NCBI GenBank assembly: GCA_905397405.1
Contig: CAJPVJ010000715.1
Coordinates: 1-21,147 of the forward strand
Direction: 5' to 3'
DNA: 21,147 bases
Source: Oppiella nova
Taxonomy: Eukaryota; Arthropoda; Arachnida; Sarcoptiformes; Oppiidae
The position numbers were made by a program, and so were the translations under genes. This document shows, one piece after another, positions 1 to 9,559 of this stretch (positions within the stretch are counted from its first letter, which is position 1; every line of letters begins with the position of its first letter). Below the pieces are notes generated by a model. The model was not told the DNA's origin. It was given only the letters and a program-made list of their open reading frames with translations, and did no database searches.

Positions 1-452
1 GGATTAATCTAATGGTTACTACTTTTGAATTAAATTTTAAAGCTTTAATAACACTTGACTGTTTTTAAAAAGTATTTTCTCTTATATTTGTGTTATTTTA
101 ATGTTTTAAACGTCTAGTTTGCTGACAATTGCATTATTCCTGAGAAACACACAAAAAATATAAGATTTCTTTTACTATGGCTTTAGTTCACACATGAATT
201 TTGGTGCCAATACTTGTTTCTCACGATTTTTATGTAATCTTTTTCTCTCCTCACAATACAAACACACCGTTTATATTGAATTTCGATGTGATATTCAACT
301 CTCATCTGTTTTTTCTGTACTTTTTTCTATTTAAGTATAATGGCAATTTTGTAAACATAAATAATTTTATATTTAAATCATTCTGTATAGGCAGTCAAGT
401 GTTATTAAAGCTTTAAAATTTAATTCAAAAGTAGTAACCATTAGATTAATCC
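1..452. repeat. Patchwork element with 61-bp terminal inverted repeats
   Basis: Positions 1-61 and 392-452 are perfect inverted repeats (61/61), each beginning GGATTAATCT when read inward. The interior is a mosaic. Positions 55-130 are identical (76/76) to the reverse complement of 8260-8335. Positions 176-328 match the reverse complement of 6554-6706 with one mismatch. Positions 131-175 have no long partner, apart from a 16-nt direct match to 8033-8048 at about 140-155. The interior therefore looks like inverted intergenic DNA from between the two genes with about 1.5 kb left out. There is no convincing ORF. The left boundary is uncertain because the window starts inside the repeat. It could be a non-autonomous DNA element that picked up local sequence, or a templated repair product. 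Confidence 0.7.
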
Positions 453-1054
453 AACTTAACTATTTTAGTAATCATATATACTGTATTATACATGTAAAAG
501 TAACTTAGAATTACAATAAAACATATTTTATTCATTATATTTGTTTTAATTCCTAGAATTTTGTTTGCAAACAATTCATTTACAATTTTCAGTGTTAAGT
601 GATTTTGTTGTTATTTTCTTAATTAAATTTATCTTTAATGTGTTTATTATAAATATGTTTTACTATGTATTTCGACCACACATTCAACGCCGGCATAATG
701 GGTCTAAAGGTGTGCTAATGTTTCCGCTGTTATAGTGAAAAAATAATTTAATGATAAATTTAATTAAGAAAATAACAACAAAATCACTTAACACTGAAAA
801 TTGTAAATGAATTGTTTGCAAACAAAATTCTAGGAATTAAAACAAATATAATGAATAAAATATGTTTTTTTGTAATTCTAAGTTACTTTTACATGTATAA
901 TACAGTATATATGATTACTAAAATAGTTAAGGATTAATCTAATGGTTACTACTTTTTAATTAAATTTTAAAGTTTAATAACACTTGACTGCCTATACAGA
1001 ATGATTTAAATATAAAATTATTTATGTTTACAAAATTGCCATTATACTTAAATA
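328..1054. repeat. Foldback palindrome, ~300-nt arms
   Basis: The left arm 328-633 is the reverse complement of the right arm 753-1054, about 98% identical; the differences include two substitutions, a 1-nt indel and an extra AAC near 453. The loop is 634-752. TTAA occurs at matching places in both arms (456-459 and 927-930), so an inner element of 456-930 with TTAA flanks is possible. The outer part of the arms is the same terminal repeat that borders the 1-452 element. The small differences between arms argue against a simple same-molecule readback artefact, though read errors could mimic them. It has no coding content; the short ORFs here are repeat translations. Confidence 0.8.
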
Positions 1055-1461
1055 CACATACTGTACTAGACTTTAATAACAAATTATTTATTAAGAAATC
1101 AAATAAAATACACGAACTTATGCTTTGTAATATAATGAATATAATATTCAACGAATTCATATATGATATATTCTGTCATCACAAACATCTGTCGATCGCA
1201 TATACATGTCGTCAAAATAGAGTATATTTTATGATTAAATTTACAAATAATTCATACATTTGATTTCCTTATAAAAAAGATTTTATTATTTATTTTTTAT
1301 ACTGACAAATTTCAATTACAAAGTATAAATATAATACTATTTTTGGTTTGGGGCGACATTCGTTAATACATAAAACACAGTTTGTATACTAAACTCATTA
1401 CGTTAAAAAAAGATTACTGAATATTCGTGTTGGGTTAGAGTAATATAATATCTGAAAGGCA
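1055..1461. other. A+T-rich spacer, nothing recognised
   Basis: The stretch between the foldback and the next hairpin holds no ORF with family resemblance, no RNA gene that I recognise and no obvious microsatellite. Confidence 0.5.
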
Positions 1462-1627
1462 AGAATGAGACGTACCTCTGAAAAATTGCTTTTATTTCTT
1501 ATTGAAACATTGCTTTTATGTAAAGTTGGAAATTTACTTATAATAAACCTTATAAATTTCAAACTTTACATAAAAGCAATGTTTCAATAAGAAATAAAAG
1601 CAATTTTTCAGAGGTACGTCTCATTCT
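1462..1627. repeat. Long hairpin, 75-nt arms and 16-nt loop
   Basis: Arm 1462-1536 pairs with arm 1553-1627 with only one mismatch (G1528 against A1561). The loop is 1537-1552. It lies about 110 bp upstream of the peroxidase TATA-like box. It could be a small foldback/MITE-type element, or encode a hairpin RNA with a stem longer than usual for a microRNA precursor. The near-perfect arms imply a recent origin or selection on pairing. No target-site duplication is obvious. Confidence 0.8.
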
Positions 1628-1738
1628 GGCCGAACAGATATATTGAACAATAATTGAAATATATCTTTTTGTTATTGTATAAACCTATTACAATTGTCAC
1701 CTTTGAACTATAATCCATTAGGTATATCGAGATACTTT

Positions 1739-1776
1739 TATATATAAAAACTAATCCTGAAACAAACACTCCGTCA
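1739..1776 (+). promoter_or_regulatory. Candidate core promoter of the peroxidase gene
   Basis: A TATATATAAAA run at 1739-1749 is followed about 30 nt later by a weak initiator-like TCAAG (about 1774). This would give a 5' leader of under 40 nt before the ATG at 1811. An upstream ATG at 1801 opens a short out-of-frame ORF that overlaps the main start, so leaky scanning would be needed if the leader includes it. The assignment rests on motif and spacing only. Confidence 0.4.
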
Positions 1777-1810
1777 AGAATCTAATCTATTGCACACTCA
1801 ATGAGAATAA

Positions 1811-3289
1811 ATGTCTGTTTTTGTGAAGGAAATACAGATTCTTATTATACTTTTGGGTGTTTCTAATGTTGTGTTTAGTAAGTATTCATGTGTTTTATGT
1901 ATTTTAGAAATTTTTTCATTATCAAGTATAAAACAATTATATGTTTACTGCAAAAGTTAATAATATATGCCATTAAAGTGTACTTATTATATACTTTTTT
2001 GTTGTTTTTCAAGGCGATGGGATATTATAGTGTTAATTACCATTCATTATATTTACATAGTAACAATTTAACTAATATTAAACTAACCATTATTTATTTA
2101 TTAACTGAATTTTTAGTAATAATTTCTTTGTGTTTTACCACTCTTTCATTGCAAATGCAAGACCACTGATGGACTGGAGGGCACATGTATGCCATACACC
2201 TATTGCTTCCAAAATAAATAATTGACTTAAAAATCATTATTAAAGAAACACAAAATGGTGAGAAAGTTTGCAAATGCAAGACCACTGATGGACTGGAGGG
2301 CACATGTATGCCATACACCTATTGCTTCCATGAATACGGTGACATGACTTCACTACAAATGAATACCTGTCTCAGAGATATCGGTCAACCAACCGGAGTA
2401 ATTGGTGTTTGTTGTCCTGTTAGAGGGCTTTCTAGAAAACCTGAACTTCCAAATAGTAGGCAATTGTCCACAAAGTGTTGTTATATTTTAATATCAATTG
2501 ATTGCTATACTATTAGTTCCCTATCGACGTCCCAGACGTTACCGAAAAGCAGCCATTCCTGTGAACATAGATCACATACTACTCGATGAGGCCATCACTG
2601 ATGGCAAGAAAACTTTTAGCAAACAATTATCGGACGAAAAGAAACTCATTAAAGCAGGTTTGAGTTGTTTTTAAATATATCGAGAATATATTTGTGAAAA
2701 TAGTTTTCGGTCAGGTTTTCATCAACACAATGACACAATGGAGAGCTTTCATCAGGGTTTCTTTGGTGCACCCGATAAACACAGGCGGGATATCAACAGA
2801 AACGGGTCTCTTATTCTCGAGACATCCAGATCTATGGCCGAAAAGTATCACTTTTTATGAACTTCTATAGCTTTTAATTATAATTGTATATCATATACTG
2901 TAACTGTTTATCGCGTATTGTTTAGATTGAAACTAAGTCCCGATAAATGTCATGATTATCTCAATGAGTATCATTTAAACGACACATCCCTTAAGGAAAA
3001 ATGCGTTACCGAACCTATATGTGATCCTAAATATAAATACCGAACCATTGATGGCAGTTGTAATAACCTTAGGCATCCACTTTGGGGACGGTATGTTTAA
3101 TAGTGAAATCACACATCTAATAACAGTTATATGAATATACAGATCAATGAGCGAAATGTCCCGTCTTTTGCCGCCATATTATGCCGATGGGATCGACACA
3201 TTCAGACAATCTATCGATGGTTCAGACCTTCCCGGCGCTCGAGAGCTGTCAGCTTTGGTGAGTTGACTACATATATATACCAATATATA

Positions 3290-3336
<47 letters not shown>

Positions 3337-5946
3337 TTTAATATAATTCACACCTTTATCAATTCAATTATTTGAAAACCATAGCTCACACAAACTGGGG
3401 ACCAAGAGCACCCGATTTTATCAGTTTTGTTCTTACAGTTTGGACAGGTATGCCGACATACAAATTGATTTATGACATGAAAATTCATTATTGCATTAAA
3501 GTTTTTAGGTCACGACACGTGTCTCGCTGCCAATGTTAGAGGTTTAAAAATTACAAAATTTAAAAAAATAAAATTTATATTTATTTTTAAAAATGATTTA
3601 ATCAGCCGCTACAGGAGAGGGTCTGTCATGTTGTAAGCGGACAGAAAATGGACAGTTAGTTGAACACCCAGCGTGTAAGCCTATACTCATTCCTCCGGAT
3701 GACCACTTTTATAGTAAATTCAATGAGACGTGCCTTAATTTTGTGAGGAATACACCCGCGGCTACCAGTGCCTGCACACTAGGTTCAAAAATATTACTTT
3801 CTCTGCTTAACCCCATTAATTAATAATAAATATCCAGGTCCTCGAGAACAGCCCAGTGTTCTCACTCACTTCATCGATGGCTCACAGATATACGGCAGCA
3901 ATGAGGGCAAGATGAAGGCTCTCCGATCCTTCAAAGATGGTATCGATTCATTGATTTTGATATTTTTAAACTCAAAAAACAATATCTCAAAACATTAGTA
4001 TTGATTTTTTAGGTAAACTTAAAGTATCCATAATAAATGGCAAACAATTCTTGCCGTTTGACACGAAAAACAACAACGGCCCGTCAGTTACTTGCAGAGC
4101 ACCTGAAGGACAGCACTGTGTTTACGCCGGTATGCCAGCAATAGTTAGAAAAAAATTTACTCAAATATTTGATACATTTCTGTATGAAAAGGCGATATAA
4201 GATCGAACCAACAATTGGTTCTAAATACACTTCAATTGATATTCTTGAGGTAAGCCTCTCTAACCCATACGTGTGTCTAAACTTAATAATAAAGAATTTC
4301 TATTCAATTAATATTTATTCTATTTATGAAAGTAATATTAAATTTCTATTTACTTGTATAGAGAGCACAACAGAATTGCGGACATACTAAAGTCTCTAAA
4401 CCCAAGTATTAATCAAATTATTATTATATAACATGTCATTGATTATTGAATAACAATTGGTGTCTATGTCTATGAAAAGGATGGACCGATGATATACTGT
4501 TTGAAGAGACCCGCAGAATAATCGGCGCTCAACTCCAGTGGATTACATACAATGAGTTCCTACCCCTGGCTATAGGTTTATAAGTGGCTATAAATTCAAT
4601 TTATTTTTGCTATACAAACACATCTGTTTAGGTCGTCGTGCGATGCAAGTGTTTGACCTGTCCCCGAGCCCCTGGGGCTACTCCAACAAATACAAAGACT
4701 ATTATAACCCGGGGATTATCAGCGAGTTTGCAACGGCAGCCTTCAGATGGCATACATTGGTCCGGGTATTGAGATATTTGGTGGAAATAAAAGTTTTATC
4801 CAATGTGTTAATTATTATCTGAATTTACTGTTTCAAGAGTTTTTACCATTTACGGGACTCGGAAGGGGAGTATACATCACACCTGCAACTCCGCAATATA
4901 TTCAACGACGTGTCACCTCTTTTTAAGGCCGGTGCTGTCGATGAGGTGCTCTATGGGACGGCAGTACAGGCTTCGCAGAAATTCGATAGTATGTTCACCG
5001 AAGAAGTTAGTGAAGAATATTCTCGAAATAATTCTTATTTTATTTTTAAGTCTTTTTCACTGATTCTATACATAAATATTGAAAACTTAAACTAAATTCT
5101 TAATTTAATTGACATATGTTTTGTGATTGATTTACAGCTAAAGGATCAGTTGTTTCGGCCGCCAAACAGCTTATTCGGTGGCGACTTAATCGCCGATAAT
5201 ATCCAAAGGGGTAGGGATCACGGGCTGCCTCCTTATAACAAGATGCGAGAGATCTGTGGTTTACCAAGGTTAACTAGCTTTGATGATATGGATCGTGCGT
5301 TTCGCAGCGGAATCGGCAGCAATTTTGCCAAACATTATAAAAGTGTTGACGACATCGACCTGTTTATGGGCGGCATTCATGAGAAGCCGGCGAAGGAGGG
5401 TATCCTCGGACCAGTGTTTGCCTGTATTGTCGCCGAACAGTTCAGACGATTAAAAGGTACCGCAATATTAGACACTAAACCTTATAATGAGTTTGATTTT
5501 CATTTTTGTGTTTTCAGAGGGCGACCGCTTCTGGTTTGAAAACTTTGGTTTCAGTCACTCGTTCACTGAAGGTTTGCAATCAATTTAATAAAATTAGTTG
5601 TTTTCTCATTATAATTAGATTAGAGTTTTAAAAATTATCATTTGTTATGCTTTCGTGTGTTTATCCGCATAAACAGCACAAATATATGAGATCCGAAAAG
5701 TGAGTCTAACGAGCATTATATGTGCGAATGGCGATGACATCCAATACTTCCAGCCCTTAGCGCTCGTGCAGCCTATTAATGGGTAATTAATTAATTCAAT
5801 TTTTAGTATTTGACTTGGTGATTTATGAGATTATGTATTTTTTGGTGTTTTGCTTGTTTACTCCGAAACCTTTTAGCAACCGTTTGATGAATTGCTCGCA
5901 AATATCTCACATGAATTTGAATCACTGGAAGAATGAGAAGGTTTAG
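1811..5946 (+). CDS. Secreted animal heme peroxidase with CLIP-like N-terminus
   Basis: Twenty GT-AG exons join into one 784-aa frame. Residues 1-22 ([17 protein letters not shown]...) look like a signal peptide. Residues 24-73 form a CLIP-like module: Cys24 or 26, 36, 42, 57 and the pair 71-72 (GVCCP). The peroxidase domain (about 125-775) has DGSCNN and WG near 225, the distal-side QFGQ-FLGHD with His294 and Asp295, the calcium loop THFIDGS (372-378), the distal Arg439, REHNRIA (455-461), the proximal FRWH with His542, and NIQRGRDHG with Asn623. The family is myeloperoxidase/peroxinectin/chorion peroxidase, which oxidises substrates with hydrogen peroxide outside the cell in defence, cuticle or eggshell crosslinking. 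Both acidic residues that ester-link heme in vertebrate enzymes are replaced (Gly293, Gln442). Exact subfamily and substrate cannot be told from sequence. Confidence 0.93.
2093..2330 (+). repeat. 119-nt double unit, half copied, half complemented
   Basis: With an offset of 119 nt, positions 2149-2211 equal 2268-2330 exactly (63/63). Positions 2093-2148 pair with 2212-2267 as straight complements in the same direction (A with T, C with G, 56/56). The order is thus L, R, complement(L), R, with no gap. R is the 5' part of peroxidase exon 2, encoding the first CLIP cysteines. The upstream R copy has no AG acceptor just before it and no donor just after it, so it is a dead exon fragment in intron 1. 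The downstream R copy is the working one; its acceptor AG (2265-2266) exists only because the TC at 2146-2147 appears complemented. Confidence 0.95.
3270..3332. repeat. (TA)n tract in peroxidase intron 6
   Basis: An imperfect, then perfect, AT dinucleotide run fills the middle of the intron between exons 6 and 7. It is ordinary microsatellite DNA, likely length-variable. Confidence 0.9.
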
Positions 5947-5989
5947 CTGACATTCTTGTGATAACTATATGTTGTTATATTTAAATGGA

Positions 5990-5995
5990 AATAAA
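5990..5995 (+). terminator. Poly(A) signal of the peroxidase gene
   Basis: An AATAAA hexamer lies 44 nt after the TAG stop at 5944-5946, in A+T-rich sequence. It would give a 3' UTR of roughly 60-70 nt. Confidence 0.6.
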
Positions 5996-8259
5996 ATAAT
6001 AATCTAATCAATACTTTTTCAATTTATTAAAATATTAGACTATATCATTAAATATACAACCATTATAATTAATAAATAGATTATTATCATTATATCAAAA
6101 CAATTTCATATCTTAAAGAATTAAAAAAGTTTCCAAAGTTTTATTAAACTCAAAGCCCAGTAATAATCCAGTTGATAGCAGTCTTAAACGTACATATATA
6201 TATATATTTATGAACGGCTATTATAAGTATATGACATGATTTTAATAAATAATGTTATGTAAAGTCATAAAAACAAAAACATAAAAATAGGAGCTAATCA
6301 GGTGTACAGACATTTAGGCGAATTGTGCCTCAAATGTGTATTTTATTATTCCGTATCGCAAGCAAAACAGAGAGCCATACAAGCGATAGAAGGGGGAGAG
6401 TGGGGGGAAGGACTACCAGAATCGAGTACTATATCTGTACTACCAGTGCCATGAATTTGGCCATAAATACTGGAGTTTCATAAACACACACAACGAAAAA
6501 AGCGGCTGATTCTATTATTGTATTTGTTATACTATTTTGTGTTTTTATAAACAAGAAAAAAGTACAGAAAAAACAGATGAGAGTTGAAGATCACATCGAA
6601 ATTCAATATAAACGGTGTGTTTGTATTGTGAGGAGAGAAAAAGATTACATAAAAATCGTGAGAAACAAGTATTGGCACCAAAATTCATGTGTGAACTAAA
6701 GCCATAAAATGTAAAAGATGCATTTTTCTTATTCATGGCATTTTCGACTCCATATTATTATTCTCATACATATACATAAATATTTGCTATAAATTTATTT
6801 AATGTCTTATACCGTATAGATTTAACATGAAATACATGAGTGAAAAAGCCTTTTACATAAATATTACATTAAGAAATGTATTTTACTTCTCATATTATAT
6901 AAAACGATAGCTTCTATTATATTTCAATAAAGGTTTTTATTTTTTATTTTAAGTTTTTTATAACGATACATAGTTTCTCATAATACATAATAAGTTTCAA
7001 ATGAAATGAAACTTTTTATATTGAATTCTGCGTTTATAAAACTTTATATTCTGTTCAAATATAATGTAGTAGTCTATAGTAGTTTAGTACTGTACTCTAC
7101 ATTTAAAACCAAAATTCTAGCCAAATGTTCACTAATTATAGATATTTCTGATGAATAATATTCCGCTTCTGAAATAATTGCGAACAGAATTCATTTGAAT
7201 AAAAGGTCTGGTTTTGTGTAATAAAGGTCTCGAAGTGAAGTGTAAAATGTTTTGCTTTTGGCTCACAAAACTGTGATTTCTCGCTCACAGCCTAATGTAA
7301 TGTTTAAGTTATGCGTTGAATACATATATTCTGTTTTATATACCATTTTGTTGTGAATTAGCGTTGAATTTGCAGTGAATGAGCGCACAATTGATGCTCA
7401 TTTGCTCGCTTGGGTCAGCACACTATACAATGCATTAATACTGCTGCCAGAATTATTGTTAAGAATTTACTACCAGTGCTCTCCCATACACGCACTCCCC
7501 CTCTATGGCACAATGAATGCCTGTGCCAACACATTATTAAGGATTATAATATTAAATAAAGAAAAATCAATACAAATAGTAGATATGGTTTTGCATTATT
7601 TACACCAGTTTCATACGAAAGCATTTTCCTAATTATTATATAGTGCTCTCGATTTTTGTAAATTCTTTAAAACATCTGAATTTAATGATTTTGCATTCAT
7701 TATGTTTTCTACTTTTATAAATATATCACTTATTTTTGTCGTATTTTGCATTCACATTAATTTAATCTAACTAATTAATACATGAATTTTACACCTAAAT
7801 TAATTATATATATTTTTGTGAAATACTTGCAAACTTGGTTTGAAATGGATAGTTTTTGCTAAATCTATTTTATTGAAATACACTTATAATCTTTAAATAA
7901 ATTAAAATACGTTATATTTCAGTAATTTATTTACAATTTACAAATTTCACATTTTATAATTTGTAATCGTATTGAGATGTACACGCTAATTTAATTAGCC
8001 AGCAAAATGATGGTTAAATTCAATTTTGTAATGAGAAACACACAAAACTCTTCTATCAATTTGTGACAAACATTATATGGTTTGTTAGTATTCAGCACAA
8101 AAACGGCACAAATTTAATTAAAACACACTTTTTACTGACAAATGAAAACTTTAATAACGTTTATAACTTTTGTAGCGAATATAGTCTCTGAAGTCTGCAC
8201 TCATTGGAGGCGTTTAGATATTTATTCAATTTGAGTGAAACATAAATGGCTTACATTGA
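5996..8259. other. Intergenic DNA with no supported gene
   Basis: This is A+T-rich sequence downstream of the peroxidase. Apart from the repeat segment at 6554-6706, I see no coding region. An 85-codon ORF at 7375-7632 has no recognisable motif, no splice context and no promoter. The segment 6300-6500 is less A+T-rich and unique in the window, without identifiable content. Confidence 0.5.
6554..6706. repeat. Segment copied inverted at 176-328
   Basis: 152 of 153 positions match the reverse complement of 176-328; the one difference is in the trinucleotide at about 294. Which copy is the source is not fixed by the sequence. The second shared segment (8260-8335) lies farther along in the same relative order, so the 1-452 element looks like an inverted, internally deleted derivative of 6554-8335. 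Confidence 0.85.
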
Positions 8260-8335
8260 AATTGTCAGCAAACTAGACGTTTAAAACATTAAAATAACAC
8301 AAATATAAGAGAAAATACTTTTTAAAAACAGTCAA
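8260..8335. repeat. Segment copied inverted at 55-130
   Basis: All 76 positions match the reverse complement of 55-130. It ends 12 bp before a (GA)n tract. Confidence 0.9.
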
Positions 8336-8346
8336 AACATAAGGCT

Positions 8347-8347
<1 letters not shown>

Positions 8348-8387
<40 letters not shown>
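8348..8387. repeat. (GA)n microsatellite
   Basis: An uninterrupted GA dinucleotide run of about 40 bp in intergenic DNA. Similar GA/TC tracts recur at rearrangement junctions elsewhere in the window. Confidence 0.95.
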
Positions 8388-8389
<2 letters not shown>

Positions 8390-8933
8390 ACTTTTTGAAA
8401 TAACAGAAACAATTATGGTTTGAATGTATAAAATAAAATAAACAAAACTCTATTTTCTATGTGGAAATTCCTTATGGAATTCACTCCATCTATAATAATA
8501 CAATACCATTGGATTTATGTGTAAAATATCTTTTATTCAGTAAAATATGCTATTATTTTGTTCAAAAAATGTCTTTTCGGTCAATCAATTTTATTTTCCA
8601 ATATATAAAAATATACAATAATTTTGGGAAAATAATTCCATAAAATATATTGCAAACAATCTAGCACATAACAAATAGAGTATGTTTACTGTTTAAACAA
8701 CATTTTGAGTATTGTTGTAGATTTAGAAAGCACTCAAAACTTTTGGAAAATTTTTATTAATTGTATTCTTCCGCAAAAATAGAGAATATTCTGTATTTTT
8801 AATGACACTCTTTTGTCTCAACCATTCATCTAATTAATTGCACTTTTAATGCAGGATTCAATGCACTTCACGAGAGACAAAATTGTCGTTTTTGCTCTCA
8901 TAGTAAATGTAATATAAAATGCATTTTATGGAC
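8388..8933. other. Intergenic spacer, nothing recognised
   Basis: A+T-rich DNA with a 60-codon ORF (8461-8643) of low complexity that I do not regard as a gene. No repeat or RNA motif was found by eye. Confidence 0.5.
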
Positions 8934-9194
8934 AAAAATTGAATTAATGTATGTGTTTAAGAGTATTTTTTGCATAATTTTAATACTTATAAGAGCTTTA
9001 AAACTTTAAACTTCTATTACAAATTTGAAAAATCATGTAATAACTGAAAATTTAGATTTTAAAAAATTGAATTAATGTATGTGTTTAAGAGGATTTTTTG
9101 CATAAATTTAATACTTATAAGAGCTTTAAAACTTTAAACTTCTATTACAAATTTGAAAAATCATGTAATAACTGAAAATTTAGATTTTAAAAAT
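8934..9194. repeat. Two-copy 128-bp tandem repeat
   Basis: A unit starting AAAATTGAATTAATG at about 8934 recurs 128 bp later, at about 9062. The copies differ at only two or three places (for example AGTATT against GGATTT, and a one-base change in GCATAATTTT against GCATAAATTT). It is a plain direct tandem duplication without coding content. Confidence 0.9.
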
Positions 9195-9559
9195 TATTTT
9201 TATTTATTTTAGTGTTAACTTTGGAAAGAAGTTTCGGTACTTTTATTTTCACTGAATATATTTAATTATCATTTCGTATAAAACTTTTAAAATGCCTTTG
9301 AATTAATGAACGGGTTTTGAGATGTGAGACAAATGAATAAAATCCTAATTAATTATTTCATAGAAGAACTCAAAAACAACACAAATAGGCATTCAATTGG
9401 GAAAGAGTTTTAGTGATGTTGAGGGAAAGGGATGCCGTTTCACAACACATACATAAAAGATATGCAAATAAATTAGTTTCAATCCAAATAAATAGACGCG
9501 AAAAACAAAATTCATAACTATTATGATAGACGTCATTGCAAAAGCAAAAACAGAAATAA
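9195..9559. other. Intergenic spacer, nothing recognised
   Basis: A+T-rich DNA between the tandem repeat and the richer region upstream of the second gene. No feature is supported here. Confidence 0.45.

Larger units (their letters stand above)
1811..5946 (+). other. Exon map of the peroxidase gene
   Basis: Exons read from splice sites and frame: 1811-1877, 2267-2455, 2517-2657, 2715-2844, 2926-3090, 3143-3257, 3385-3447, 3502-3541, 3606-3782, 3838-3939, 4013-4129, 4192-4249, 4362-4405, 4480-4575, 4632-4765, 4838-5005, 5138-5456, 5518-5571, 5677-5782 and 5877-5946 (TAG 5944-5946). Phases agree at all 19 junctions and the sum is exactly 785 codons including the stop. Introns are 52-132 bp except intron 1 (389 bp). 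The weakest donors are exon 2 (A|GTAGGC) and exon 4 (AA|GTATCA). The acceptor of exon 2 (AG at 2265-2266) is preceded by purine-rich sequence and lies within the complemented block described separately. Exon 8 is only 40 nt and carries the distal histidine. Confidence 0.88.

Noticed and set aside
328-1054. Pure sequencing readback (missed-adapter) palindrome
   Set aside because: Considered because the arms are so alike, but the outer arm recurs a third time at 1-61, and the arms differ by a 3-nt insertion and substitutions. Not fully excluded.
3131-3346. ORF running through peroxidase exon 6 into the TA tract
   Set aside because: Wrong frame relative to the conserved LLPPYYADG reading; a YIYI tail comes from the microsatellite.
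7375-7632. 85-codon ORF in the intergenic region
   Set aside because: No recognisable motif, no start or splice context, and its length is compatible with chance.
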